64,000 bases of DNA from DASWIG01 sp036397835 (lineage in GTDB: Bacteria; Acidobacteriota; Thermoanaerobaculia; Multivoradales; J023), in the NCBI GenBank assembly GCA_036397835.1, contig DASWIG010000794.1, forward strand, positions 1 to 64,000. The letters are read 5' to 3'. The notes under the pieces were generated by a model. The model was not told where the DNA came from. It ran no database searches and saw nothing but the letters and a program-made list of their open reading frames with translations. The translations under genes were made by a program, and so were the position numbers. Below, piece after piece: positions 1 to 8,205 of this stretch. The stretch's first letter is position 1, and each line of letters starts with the position of its first letter.

Positions 1-176
1 CGCTCGAGGCTGAGGTCGGGGTCGAAGAGCCTCTCGCGCAGGGCCGCGAACAGGGGACGCAGCTTCGGCGCCGCCCGGCGCTCGTCCCAGGCGACGGCGG
101 CGAGGGTGGGCTCGGCCGCCTTGGCGAGCAGGTCGGCGGCCTCGGCGACCGAGATCGGGCGCGACGCGGTCGTCAT
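1..176 (-). CDS. Hypothetical protein, N-terminal part (cut by window edge)
   Basis: The reverse strand reads an open frame from an ATG at 176 to the window edge, beginning MTTASRPISVAEAADLLAKA. The visible part, about 58 residues, is Ala/Leu/Arg-rich and predicted helical, and I do not recognise a family. Its ATG overlaps the TGA of the preceding small ORF (ATGA at 173-176), which points to translational coupling with it. The rest of the gene lies outside the window. Confidence 0.5.
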   Translation of the reverse strand, partial: MTTASRPISVAEAADLLAKAAEPTLAAVAWDERRAAPKLRPLFAALRERLFDPDLSLE

Positions 177-445
177 GGCGCCTCCTCGGGTTGTCGGAAG
201 TCGCGGAAGTCGGGGTGGTCCTGCACCACGACGTCGAGGCAGGTCCGCAGGCTGGACAGGACGCCGGCGTCGGCGGGCTCCTCGGTCGGCAAGGAGCGCA
301 GGTAGAGGCCGGCGAGACGCGCTTCGCGGTGCAGCGGGATCGCCATGAGGACGGCGAGGGCCTCGTCGCGGACATCGGACGCTTCCGCGTAGCGCTCCAG
401 ATACCAGCAGACGCCGGCATGCTCGGCGGCGGCCGCTACTCCCAC
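173..445 (-). CDS. Small hypothetical protein (90 aa)
   Basis: The frame opens with GTG at 445, 15 bases after the PIN-domain gene, and closes with a TGA overlapping the ATG of the next gene. The composition is protein-like (an AGVCWYLERYAEA stretch and a DHPDFRDFRQPEEAP tail), but I do not recognise a family. The tight spacing on both sides makes it likely to be the middle gene of a short operon. The start is uncertain, since no strong ribosome site decides it. Confidence 0.45.
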   Translation of the reverse strand: MGVAAAAEHAGVCWYLERYAEASDVRDEALAVLMAIPLHREARLAGLYLRSLPTEEPADAGVLSSLRTCLDVVVQDHPDFRDFRQPEEAP

Positions 446-460
446 GTCCTCGACGGCCTC

Positions 461-877
461 TCAACTGAAGAGGAGATTCTGGAACGGCTCCCGCTGCTTC
501 CACCGATAGGCCGCGTAGTCTCTTTGGTCGGTGGAGAGGATCCGTCCGTGCCCCAGGTGCTCGGCGAGCACGACCGACGAGGCGTCGGCCAGGTCCATCG
601 GCAGGTCAGCGTACTTCTCCATGAGCGTGACGACGTGAGGGACTTGGGACCGATCGAGCTCGAAGACGTCGAACGCTCCCTCCACCATGCTCAGCAGGAA
701 ATTCCGCTGGCTCTCGGATCCCAGACGGTCGAGGAGCAGGTAGCAGGTCTCGGTCACCACCGGCCACGTGCTGACGAGCGGCTCATCGAGCTCCGAGAGC
801 TTCTCCTTGGCGAGCTCGTGGTAACGGTCCCGGCGATTGGCGAGCGCGACCCAGAACCCCGTATCAGCGATGATCAT
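461..877 (-). CDS. PIN-domain ribonuclease, toxin of a type II toxin-antitoxin pair
   Basis: This 138-residue protein starts MIIADTGFWVALANRRDRYH, the typical PIN opening with the first catalytic Asp (D5). A conserved Glu sits in VVTETCYLLL, and further acidic residues occur in the MDLADASSVVLAEH segment and near ILSTDQRDY. Together these form the usual PIN Mg-binding cluster of VapC-like RNases. The frame is open further upstream, but the ATG at 877 fits the family and overlaps the upstream RHH gene by 14 bases, as in many antitoxin-toxin operons. The substrate RNA cannot be told from sequence. Confidence 0.85.
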   Translation of the reverse strand: MIIADTGFWVALANRRDRYHELAKEKLSELDEPLVSTWPVVTETCYLLLDRLGSESQRNFLLSMVEGAFDVFELDRSQVPHVVTLMEKYADLPMDLADASSVVLAEHLGHGRILSTDQRDYAAYRWKQREPFQNLLFS

Positions 878-1124
878 GCTTCCTCGCGACGATGTCTCGG
901 ACCTGCCGCTTGTAGGTCGTCGAGAGATCCTCGGAAGCCTCGCCGCAGCCGACGAATCCCGTTCTCGCAAGGATCTCCGCCGGCTTGGGGTGCAAGGCCC
1001 TCATCTGCTCGTAGTAGGCGTCGATAGCGCGCTTGAGGACCTCGCTGGCCCCCTGGCTCGTCACGTGGGCAAGGAACTCGAACTTGCGTGTCCGGTCTTC
1101 GTCGAGGCGGGCGTTGATGCGCAT
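864..1124 (-). CDS. Ribbon-helix-helix (CopG-like) antitoxin
   Basis: This 86-residue protein has an N-terminal ribbon-helix-helix motif (MRINARLDEDRTRKFEFLAH, followed by a GASEVLKRAIDAYYEQM helix) and a polar C-terminal tail expected to bind the toxin. It lies directly upstream of, and overlaps, the PIN toxin gene, the standard antitoxin-first order. A perfect 20-bp palindrome just upstream is the natural candidate for its autoregulatory operator. Family assignment rests on the motif and context. Confidence 0.8.
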   Translation of the reverse strand: MRINARLDEDRTRKFEFLAHVTSQGASEVLKRAIDAYYEQMRALHPKPAEILARTGFVGCGEASEDLSTTYKRQVRDIVARKHDHR

Positions 1125-1143
1125 GAATCGTCTCCGGTTGGGC

Positions 1144-1169
1144 CGTCATACGGCCGTATGACGATATTA
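1144..1169 (-). promoter_or_regulatory. Operator palindrome and -10 of the toxin-antitoxin operon
   Basis: CGTCATACGGCCGTATGACG (1144-1163) is a perfect 20-bp palindrome. On the minus strand it directly follows TAATAT (1164-1169), a good -10 hexamer, and ends 19 bases before the antitoxin ATG. A palindrome at the transcription start is what an autoregulating RHH repressor would bind. The role is inferred. Confidence 0.65.
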
Positions 1170-1215
1170 CCCGACCCGCCGGTCGTCGGTCCAGACCCCA
1201 GGATTCTCCGGTACT

Positions 1216-4200
1216 CTACTCCCGCGTCCACGACGGCACCCGGCCCGGCGTCCACGGGGCGCCGGCGGCTTCGAGGTCGTCCTGGAGACGCTTCAGGTCC
1301 TCCTCGACGAGGACGCGCAGCTCGCCGAGCAGCTCCTCGAAGGCGTCGGCCGCGGCGTCGTAGCTCGCCTGCTGGGTGGCGGTGGACGGCGAGCGTGACG
1401 TCCAGCCCTCGGTGACGCGGCCGACGCGGCTGCGGATCGACGGGAGCTGCGGCTGCTGGTGGCGGCGCAGCACGTCGTCGCCCTCGAGCCGGACGCCGAG
1501 GTCGGTCAGGCGCTCTTCGAGCTCACGGGCGCGTACGCCCAGCTCGGGGTCGGCGCCGGCGGTGTCGTCGACCGCCTTCCTGATCAGCTTCAAGCGCTCG
1601 CGGGCCTCGTCGACGACCTCCCCGGCGCCGAGCACGGCGCGCTGCAGGCGCGCCGCCTGGCGCTGGAAGGCCAGCAGCGCGTCTTTGTCCGGCGCCGGCA
1701 CCGTGAGGTTGCCGAGCGGCACGGCGGCGAATTCCCGCGGCTCGCCGAGCGGCGTCTCCTCGCCGTCGACGCGCCTGGCCAGCGTCACCCGGTAGGTGTC
1801 GGGCACCACCCGCGGGCCCATCGGCGGCGTCTGGAAGGCGTTGCCGCGCCACGGCGCCACCGTCGCCGGGTCGGGCGGCGGGAAGCGCAGGTCCCAGGTC
1901 ACGCGATGGAAGCCCGCTTTCGCCGGACCGGTGAGGCGGCGGATCACGTGGCCGTCGGCGTCGCTGAGCGTCAGCAGGATCGCCGGGGCCTCCTCGCGCT
2001 CCTCGGCGCGCACCTCGTCCCAGGGCGGGATGGGGATCGCCTCGCCCTTCTCGGCGAGCTCCTTCTCGGCCTTGCGCCGACGCTCCTGGCGGGTCTCGAC
2101 GGCCTGCGCCAGGTAGTAGGTGAACACGGCGCCCGCCGGCGGGTTGGGCGCGGCGTAGAAGGCGTCGCCCTGGAAGGACTTGCCGCGCACGCCGAGCGGG
2201 TAGCTCTCGTTGAAGATCAGGGCGTCCTTGACCGGGAAGAGGATCGCCTCCTGCTCGAGCGCTTCGGCGTCGACGTGGCGCAACGGCGAGTAGTCGTCGA
2301 GCACGTAGAAGCCGCGGCCGAAGGTCGCCAGCACCAGGTCGCTCTCGCGCTCCTGGATCTCGAGGTCGCGCACCGCGATCGTCGGCATGCCGCCCGTCAG
2401 CTCCATCCAATGGGCGCCGCCGTCGAGCGTGAACCAGACGCCGAGCTCGGTGCCGGCGAAAAGCAGGTCGGGCCGCACCGGGTCCTCGACCACCGTGTAG
2501 ACGGAGCCGCGCTCCGGCAGCCCGCCCTTGACCGGGTCGCCGGCGATCGAGGCCCAGGTGGCGCCGCGGTCGCCCGACTTCAGCAGGTAGGGCTTGAAGT
2601 CGCCGCTCTTGTGGTTGTTGAAGGCCGCGTAGACGACGTCGGCGCCATGGCGCGAGGCGGCCAGGTCGTTGACGTAGGTCAGCTCGGGCACGCCCGGGAA
2701 GGACTCGACCTTGCGCCAGGTCTCGCCGCCGTCGGCGGTGACCTGCACCAGGCCGTCGTCGGTGCCGGCGTAGATCAGCCCTTCGGCCAGCGGCGACTCG
2801 TCGAGGCTCACCACGTTGCCGTAGGGGGAGGTCGAGCGGTGGCGGGCCACCGCGTCGATCGACCACACCTTGCCCATCACCTCGAGCTGGTCGCGGTCGA
2901 GCCGGCGGGAGAGGTCGCCGCTCACCGCCCGCCAGGCGTCGCCGCGGTCGTCGCTGCGGAAGAGCCGCTGGGCCGCGAAGTAGAGGCGGGTCGGGGAGTG
3001 GGGGCTGATGATCAGGGGCGCGTCCCAATTCCAGCGCAGGGGCTCCTCGTCCGGGCCGGGCTGCGGCTGGACGTCGGTCGCCTCGCCGCTCGCCCGGTCG
3101 AAGCGCACCAGGTTGCCGTACTGGAGCTGCGAGTAGACGACGTCGGGGTTGGTCGGGTCGACGCGGGTCTGGAAACCGTCACCGCCGAGGGTGACGAACC
3201 AGTCGGAGTTGACGATGCCGTGATGGCTCACGGTGCGCGACGGGCCGCCGAGGGAGAAGTTGTCCTGGGTGCCGCCGTAGACGTTGTAGAAGGGCAGGTC
3301 GTCGTCGACCTCGACCTTGTAGAACTGGGTGATCGGCAGGTTGGCGACGAAACGCCAGGCCTCGCCGCGGTCGAAGGTCTCGTAGAGGCCGCCGTCGCAG
3401 CCGGCGATCAGGTGGTCGGCGTCCTCGGGGTCGATCCACAGCGAGTGGTTGTCCACGTGCTTGTAGGTCTCGGGCACCTGCCGGAAGGTCTTGCCGCCGT
3501 CCTCGGTGACCTGCAGCCACACGTCGTTGGAGTAGACGCGGTCGCGGTCGTGGGGGTCGGGGATCAGCTCCTGGTAGTACTGTGGGCTGCCGCTGACGTA
3601 GTCCGAGCGCTTCTCCCAGCTCTCGCCGCGGTCGAGCGAGCGGTAGAAGCCCTCGCCCTCGACCGCCTCGATCACCGCGTAGAGCACGTCGGAGTCGGCG
3701 GGCGAGAGGGCCAGGCCGATGCGTCCGACGTCGCCCTTGGGCAGGCCGCCCGCGAGCTGGCGCCAGGTCGCGCCGCCGTCCGTGGACTTGTGGACCGCCG
3801 ATTCGGGGCCGCCGTCGATCAGGGTCCACACCCGGCGCCGGCGCTGGTAGGAGGCGGCCACCAGCACGTCGGGGTCGCGCGGGTCGAGCACCACGTCGGT
3901 CACGCCGGTGTCGTCGCTGATCGCCAGCACGCGCTTCCAGGTGGCGCCGCCGTCGCTGGTCTTGTAGAGGCCGCGGTCGCCGCCGGAGGACCACAAGGGA
4001 CCCTGGGCCGCCACGTAGACGACGTCGGAATCGCGCGGGTCGATGACGATCTTGCCGACGTGCTCGGAGCGCTCGAGGCCCATGCGCTGCCACGTCTTGC
4101 CGCCGTCGCGGCTCTTGTAGACGCCGTCGCCGTAGCCGACGCTGCGCTGGCTGTTGTTCTCGCCGGTGCCCACCCAGACCACGTGCGGGTTGGCCGGATC

Positions 4201-4530
4201 GACGACGACGCAGCCGATCGAATAGGAACCCTCGCCGTCGAACACCGGCGTCCAGGTGACGCCGGCGTTGACGGTCTTCCAGACGCCGCCCGAGGCCGCG
4301 GCCACGTACCAGACGCGGGCGTCCTCGGGGTGGACGGCGATGTCGATGACGCGGCCGGAAGTGAGCGCCGGGCCCAGGGGTCGCAGCGCCAGGCCGGCAA
4401 AGGTCGCGGCCTTGAGCTTGCCGGTCTGCTCTTCGGCGGCCTTGGCGGCGTCGTCCTTGTCGCGCCTGGCGAGGGCGACGCCCGGCGCGAGCAGGGCGAG
4501 GATCAAGAGCGAAGTCGGGATCAGTCGCAC
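1216..4530 (-). CDS. Exported BNR/Vps10 (sortilin-like) beta-propeller protein
   Basis: This 1104-residue protein belongs to the large secreted BNR-repeat family common in Acidobacteriota, often annotated as glycosyl hydrolase or sortilin-like. GTG at 4530 is chosen as start because AGGAGAAGAG lies just upstream and the protein then begins with a signal peptide (VRLIPTSLLILALLAPGVALA). Many BNR/Asp-box repeats follow (S/T-x-D-x-G-x-T-W, for example SRDGGKTWQRM, TSDGGATWKRV, SGDRGATWASI) over about residues 60-730. An Ig-like/FlgD-like segment and a helical C-terminal region come after. No catalytic site is recognisable, so a binding or scaffolding role outside the cytoplasm is as likely as hydrolysis. 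Confidence 0.85.
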   Translation of the reverse strand: MRLIPTSLLILALLAPGVALARRDKDDAAKAAEEQTGKLKAATFAGLALRPLGPALTSGRVIDIAVHPEDARVWYVAAASGGVWKTVNAGVTWTPVFDGEGSYSIGCVVVDPANPHVVWVGTGENNSQRSVGYGDGVYKSRDGGKTWQRMGLERSEHVGKIVIDPRDSDVVYVAAQGPLWSSGGDRGLYKTSDGGATWKRVLAISDDTGVTDVVLDPRDPDVLVAASYQRRRRVWTLIDGGPESAVHKSTDGGATWRQLAGGLPKGDVGRIGLALSPADSDVLYAVIEAVEGEGFYRSLDRGESWEKRSDYVSGSPQYYQELIPDPHDRDRVYSNDVWLQVTEDGGKTFRQVPETYKHVDNHSLWIDPEDADHLIAGCDGGLYETFDRGEAWRFVANLPITQFYKVEVDDDLPFYNVYGGTQDNFSLGGPSRTVSHHGIVNSDWFVTLGGDGFQTRVDPTNPDVVYSQLQYGNLVRFDRASGEATDVQPQPGPDEEPLRWNWDAPLIISPHSPTRLYFAAQRLFRSDDRGDAWRAVSGDLSRRLDRDQLEVMGKVWSIDAVARHRSTSPYGNVVSLDESPLAEGLIYAGTDDGLVQVTADGGETWRKVESFPGVPELTYVNDLAASRHGADVVYAAFNNHKSGDFKPYLLKSGDRGATWASIAGDPVKGGLPERGSVYTVVEDPVRPDLLFAGTELGVWFTLDGGAHWMELTGGMPTIAVRDLEIQERESDLVLATFGRGFYVLDDYSPLRHVDAEALEQEAILFPVKDALIFNESYPLGVRGKSFQGDAFYAAPNPPAGAVFTYYLAQAVETRQERRRKAEKELAEKGEAIPIPPWDEVRAEEREEAPAILLTLSDADGHVIRRLTGPAKAGFHRVTWDLRFPPPDPATVAPWRGNAFQTPPMGPRVVPDTYRVTLARRVDGEETPLGEPREFAAVPLGNLTVPAPDKDALLAFQRQAARLQRAVLGAGEVVDEARERLKLIRKAVDDTAGADPELGVRARELEERLTDLGVRLEGDDVLRRHQQPQLPSIRSRVGRVTEGWTSRSPSTATQQASYDAAADAFEELLGELRVLVEEDLKRLQDDLEAAGAPWTPGRVPSWTRE

Positions 4531-4549
4531 GGTCTCTTCTCCTGGGACT

Positions 4550-4768
4550 TCACAGGGTGTTCGGATCCAGAGGCTTGCTACGGCCGGCACGGTGCTCGGC
4601 GAGGGCCTCTTCGCCGAGTCGAGCCAGGGCGTCCTGTGAGCGGGCGAAGGACTCGTCCCATCGCTGCTCCGCCTCGAGCTCCGCCAAGATCAGGGCCGCG
4701 ATAGCGTTCTGTAGCGCCTCGGGTCCTTGCGACGCTTTGTCGACAGCTCTCTTCAGCAGCCGGGTCAT
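4550..4768 (-). CDS. Small antitoxin-like protein, no toxin partner
   Basis: This 72-residue protein starts MTRLLKRAVDKASQGPEALQ after an AGGAG site. The body (AIAALILAELEAEQRWDESF, a SQDALARLGEEALAEHRAGR segment, PLDP end) resembles small antitoxin-like proteins that usually precede a RelE/ParE-type toxin. Here the next gene on the strand, 20 bases on, is the BNR protein, so no toxin partner is present. The family assignment is from memory of the pattern, so moderate confidence. Confidence 0.6.
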   Translation of the reverse strand: MTRLLKRAVDKASQGPEALQNAIAALILAELEAEQRWDESFARSQDALARLGEEALAEHRAGRSKPLDPNTL

Positions 4769-4873
4769 CAGGTCTCCTCTCACGTCGGTCAGCGCTTCCT
4801 CAGCCAGGATACCAGACTACGCCGCACGACCTGCCCATCTTGTGCGATGCTCGGACGACCGAGAGGATCGGCG

Positions 4874-5758
4874 ATGGAATGGACGCGCTTCGTGGAGACC
4901 TGGCTCGACGCCCTGGCCGCCGAGCGCGGCCTGGCGCGCAACACCGTGGAAGCCTACCGCCGCGACCTGACGCGCCTGGGCAAGGACCTCGACGAGAAGG
5001 GCGTGGACCTCGAGCAGGCCAGGGCGCCGGACCTGCAACTGCACCTGCGCGACCTGCGGCGCCGCGGCATCTCCCCGCGCTCGGTGCGCCGCGCCCTGGC
5101 GGCGATCCGCGGCTTCTACGGCTACCTGGTGGAAGACCGCCGCCGCCGCGACAACCCGGCCGTCCACCTCGACTCGCCGCGCATTCTGAAGACGTTGCCG
5201 AAGGTGCTCACGGAAAGCCAGGTGGACGCCTTGCTCGCGTCACCCGACCCGTCGAAGCCGCTCGGCCTGCGCGACAAGGCGATGGTCGAGCTGCTCTACG
5301 CCACCGGGCTGCGCGTCAGCGAGCTGACCGGGCTGAGGATCCCCCAGCTCCGGCTCGACGCGGGCTTCCTGCTGGCGTTCGGCAAGGGCGCGAAGGAGCG
5401 GATCGTGCCGGTGGGCGAGAGCGCCGAGCGCTGGACGCGGCGCTATCTCGCCGAGGTGCGGCCGGAGCTCGTACGCGGCCGTCACGACGTGGTCTTTCTG
5501 AACCGCTACGGCGCTCGCATGAGCCGTCAGGGCTTCTGGCAGAACCTGCGCGGCCTGGGGCTGGCGGCGGGCATCGCCGAGCTTTCGCCGCACGTGCTGC
5601 GCCACAGCTTCGCCACCCACCTGCTGGAGCACGGCGCCGACCTGCGGGCGGTGCAGATGATGCTCGGCCATGCCGACATCTCTACCACCCAGATCTACAC
5701 CCACATCCACCAGCAACGGCTCAAGTCGCTTTACGACCGGTTCCACCCGCGGGCTTGA
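4874..5758 (+). CDS. xerD: Tyrosine recombinase XerD
   Basis: This 294-residue protein has an N-terminal SAM-like core-binding domain (residues about 5-95, NTVEAYRRDL) and a C-terminal catalytic domain (about 115-290). The catalytic residues are visible: Arg in ATGLRVSEL, His-x-x-Arg in SPHVLRHSFATHLLEHG, His in MLGHADISTTQIYTH, and the nucleophilic Tyr in the same motif. Length and motif order match chromosomal XerC/XerD; LGLRDKAMVELLYATGLRVS is closest to XerD. It resolves chromosome dimers with FtsK. The longer open frame upstream is ignored because family homology begins at MEWTRFVETWL. Confidence 0.85.
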   Translation: MEWTRFVETWLDALAAERGLARNTVEAYRRDLTRLGKDLDEKGVDLEQARAPDLQLHLRDLRRRGISPRSVRRALAAIRGFYGYLVEDRRRRDNPAVHLDSPRILKTLPKVLTESQVDALLASPDPSKPLGLRDKAMVELLYATGLRVSELTGLRIPQLRLDAGFLLAFGKGAKERIVPVGESAERWTRRYLAEVRPELVRGRHDVVFLNRYGARMSRQGFWQNLRGLGLAAGIAELSPHVLRHSFATHLLEHGADLRAVQMMLGHADISTTQIYTHIHQQRLKSLYDRFHPRA

Positions 5759-5768
5759 GCTTTCAAGG

Positions 5769-5866
5769 CACCCTCACCCCCAACCCTCTCCCAGGGGGAG
5801 AGGGGGCTCAGCTCCGCGCTGCCTTGACTCCCCTCTCCCCCTGGGAGAGGGGCCGGGGGTGAGGGT
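5769..5866. repeat. Long inverted repeat (REP/MITE-like hairpin)
   Basis: CACCCTCACCCCCAACCCTC at the left and its near-complement ending GGGTGAGGGT at the right frame a hairpin. The arms also contain CCCTCTCCCAGGGGGAGAGG and CCCTCTCCCCCTGGGAGAGG, each nearly self-complementary. It lies 10 bases after xerD stops. There is no T tract, so it looks more like a repetitive intergenic palindrome than a simple terminator. Confidence 0.7.
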
Positions 5867-6187
5867 TCCCCCGATCCAGGGACCTACGAAGGCCCCGTGG
5901 CGCCCTCCGGCCGGACGGAGTAGGCTTGCAGGCGGTCGGACGTGATCGCTGAGACATCCTGCGGGACCTGCGGGACAGCCGGGCGGATGCCGGTGCAGGA
6001 GGGCCTCCGGCCGGAGGGCAGCCACGGGAACTTCACCATCGACTCGCGGACACGATGCGAACGATGGCGCCTTGCGCCTTCTTCCTCACCCCCTCTTTCA
6101 GGCTTTTTCGGACGCGACGGACCGGGCGTCCGAGGAAGTTTGGGCGTTCCTACCTACATATGTGCGTTTTGCTATATGATATCCAAC
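5867..6187. other. Intergenic region upstream of the sigma factor gene
   Basis: About 320 bases between the inverted repeat and the ECF sigma ATG. The last 40 bases are AT-rich compared with the surroundings (TTTTGCTATATGATATCC) and probably hold the sigma-gene promoter, but I cannot assign hexamers confidently. No credible gene or RNA is seen. Confidence 0.4.
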
Positions 6188-6805
6188 ATGGACGGGACGG
6201 AAATCACGGAGGCCACGGGCGGCACCGGGTCCTTCGAGCGCGGGGACGACGAGATCACCGAGCTGCTTCGGCGCCATGGCGCTGGGCATTCCGAGACGGC
6301 CGACGAGCTCTTCCCCGCCCTCTACGGCGAGCTGCGGCGCATCGCCGCCGCCTGCGCCCGCCGCGAGCGCGCCGACCACACCCTGCAGGCGACGGCGATC
6401 GTCCACGAGGCCTACGTGCGGCTGGTGGAGCAGCCAGGCATCGCCTGGCAGAGCCGCCAGCACTTCCTCGGCCTGGCGGCGCGGGTGATGCGGCGGGTGC
6501 TGGTGGACTACGCGCGCGAGCGCGGGCGCGCCAAGCGCGGCGGCGGGGCCGACAGGGTGGAGCTCGCCGAGGCCTTGTCCCTGGGCAGCGGCGGCGACCC
6601 GGACCTGGTCGCCCTCGACGACGCCCTGCGCGGCCTCGGCGCCGTCGACGAGCGGCTCGTGCGGGTCGTCGAGCTGCGCTTCTTCGCCGGCCTGACGCTC
6701 GAGGAGACCGCCCGCCACCTCGGCGTCTCGCCGATGACCGTGACCCGCGACTGGCGGCGGGCCAAGGCCTGGCTCTACGAGGAGCTCCACGGCGATGGGC
6801 TATGA
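6188..6805 (+). CDS. ECF-type RNA polymerase sigma factor (TIGR02999-like)
   Basis: This 205-residue protein has region 2 (ELFPALYGELRRIAAACARR, then the HTLQATAIVHEAYVRL stretch) and region 4 with a helix-turn-helix (LTLEETARHLGVSPMTVTRD followed by WRRAKAWL). The HTLQxTxxVxEAYxRL pattern is characteristic of the TIGR02999 sigma group frequent in Acidobacteriota and Planctomycetes. An alternative ATG four codons upstream (6176) is possible. Its stop overlaps the start of the kinase gene, so the two are co-translated. In this group a membrane kinase is a usual partner and may replace an anti-sigma factor (family context). Confidence 0.85.
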   Translation: MDGTEITEATGGTGSFERGDDEITELLRRHGAGHSETADELFPALYGELRRIAAACARRERADHTLQATAIVHEAYVRLVEQPGIAWQSRQHFLGLAARVMRRVLVDYARERGRAKRGGGADRVELAEALSLGSGGDPDLVALDDALRGLGAVDERLVRVVELRFFAGLTLEETARHLGVSPMTVTRDWRRAKAWLYEELHGDGL

Positions 6806-8108
6806 AACGGGGATGGAGGGGGGAGATCTTCGCCGTCCCTTTGGGGGGATGGAGGGGGGAGATCTCCGTCGGATCGACGGCATTTTCCAGCGCGCCTTGG
6901 AGGTGTCCACGGCCGAGCGCGCGGCCTTCGTGGCCGCCGAGTGCGGCGGCGACGAGGCCCTGCGCCGCCGCGTCGGCCGCCTGCTGCTGGCCGACGCCGA
7001 GGCGCAGAGCTTCCTCGAGCGTCCGCCCGGCGGCCGCGGCGTCGACCAGGAGAAGATCGGCGACACCATCGGCCGCTACCGGCTGCTGCGCCAGCTCGGC
7101 AGCGGCGGCATGAGCACGGTCTACCTGGCGGCGCGCGTCGACGCCCCGGAGCGCCGGGCGGCGCTCAAGATCCTCCACCGCGGCCTCGACGACGACGAGG
7201 TCCTGCGCCGTTTCCGCCAGGAACGCCTGGTGCTGGCGCGGTTCCGGCACCGCCACATCGCGCGGCTCGCCGGCGGCGGCACCGCCGCCGACGGCCGTCC
7301 CTACCTGGTGATGGAATACGTCGATGGCGTGCCGGTCGACGCCTACTGCGACCGCCACCGCCTGGCGGTCGGCACGCGCCTGGAGCTGTTCCGCAAGATC
7401 TGCGCCGCCGTGGCCTACGCCCACCGCCACCAGCTCGTGCACCGCGACCTCAAGCCGGACAACGTCCTGGTGACGGCGGACGGCACTCCCAAGCTCCTCG
7501 ACTTCGGGATCGCCAAGCTCCTCGACAAGGCGATGATCGACGCCGGCGTGGAGACCACCCGCGAGGGCGTGCGCCTGATGACGCCGGGCTACGCCAGCCC
7601 CGAGCAGGTGCTCGGCCTGCGGGTGTCGCCGGCCACCGACGTCTACGCCCTCGGGGTGGTGCTCTACCTGCTGCTGACGGGGCGCCGGCCGCACCGCGGC
7701 GACGGCTCGCGCCACGGCCTCGGCGTGGAGATCTGCTACCGCAAGCCGGAGCCGCCGAGCGTCGCGGTGACCCATCGGGCCGACCTTCCCGACGGCAGCG
7801 AGCTGGCGCCGCGGGCCCTCGCCCGGGCCCGCTCCACCACGCCGTGGCGCCTGCGCCGCCGTCTCGCCGGCGACCTCGACGCCATCGTCGGCAGGGCGTT
7901 GCGCAAGCCTCCGGAGGAGCGCTACCCTTCCGCTTCCGAGCTCGGCATCGACGTCGCGCGCCACCTCATGGGCCATCCCGTCCGCGCCCGCCGGCCCACG
8001 CTGCTCTACCGCGCCGCAAAGCTCGTCCGCCGCCACCGGGGCGCCTTCGCCGTACTGATAGTCCTCGGCCTCGTCCTCCTGGGATGGGGCGTCGCCGCGT
8101 TGTGGTGA
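6795..8108 (+). CDS. Membrane-anchored Ser/Thr protein kinase
   Basis: This 437-residue Hanks-type kinase has a Gly loop (LGSGGMSTVYLA), catalytic Lys in RRAALKILHR, HRDLKPDNVLV, DFGIAKLL and the GYASPEQ activation-loop end. The kinase domain spans about residues 85-390. A single transmembrane helix (FAVLIVLGLVLLGWGVAAL) ends the protein. Related acidobacterial kinases usually carry a long TPR or WD40 extracytoplasmic domain here, so this one is short. The N-terminus contains a near-duplicate MEGGDLRR block encoded by a 21-bp direct repeat (about 6811 and 6845). The start overlaps the sigma gene by 11 bases. Confidence 0.85.
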   Translation: MGYETGMEGGDLRRPFGGMEGGDLRRIDGIFQRALEVSTAERAAFVAAECGGDEALRRRVGRLLLADAEAQSFLERPPGGRGVDQEKIGDTIGRYRLLRQLGSGGMSTVYLAARVDAPERRAALKILHRGLDDDEVLRRFRQERLVLARFRHRHIARLAGGGTAADGRPYLVMEYVDGVPVDAYCDRHRLAVGTRLELFRKICAAVAYAHRHQLVHRDLKPDNVLVTADGTPKLLDFGIAKLLDKAMIDAGVETTREGVRLMTPGYASPEQVLGLRVSPATDVYALGVVLYLLLTGRRPHRGDGSRHGLGVEICYRKPEPPSVAVTHRADLPDGSELAPRALARARSTTPWRLRRRLAGDLDAIVGRALRKPPEERYPSASELGIDVARHLMGHPVRARRPTLLYRAAKLVRRHRGAFAVLIVLGLVLLGWGVAALW

Positions 8109-8168
8109 CTCGGACCCGGAGTTGACACGACACCCTGGCCCCTTGGGGTTTTTCGGCCCGGCCGAAGT

Positions 8169-8197
8169 TTGACTTCGTTTCAAGCTCCCTGTAAAGT
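8169..8197 (+). promoter_or_regulatory. Sigma70-type promoter of the nifU-like/saoD pair
   Basis: TTGACT (8169-8174), a 17-base spacer and TAAAGT (8192-8197) form a good sigma70-like promoter. The ATG at 8206 is only 8 bases beyond the -10, so the first gene would be translated from a leaderless or nearly leaderless transcript, or starts at a later codon. Confidence 0.5.
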
Positions 8198-8205
8198 CCG
8201 CCCCG

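Noticed and set aside
1459..4704. 1081-residue plus-strand open frame
   Set aside because: It lies antisense to the BNR protein and is Arg/Val/His-rich with no motifs; it reflects GC-rich codon bias on the other strand.
5769..5866. CRISPR or simple intrinsic terminator
   Set aside because: There is a single palindromic unit without spacers, and no T run follows.
6255..8183. 642-residue minus-strand open frame over the sigma and kinase genes
   Set aside because: Antisense shadow with low-complexity Arg/Ala stretches; both plus-strand genes have clear catalytic or DNA-binding motifs.
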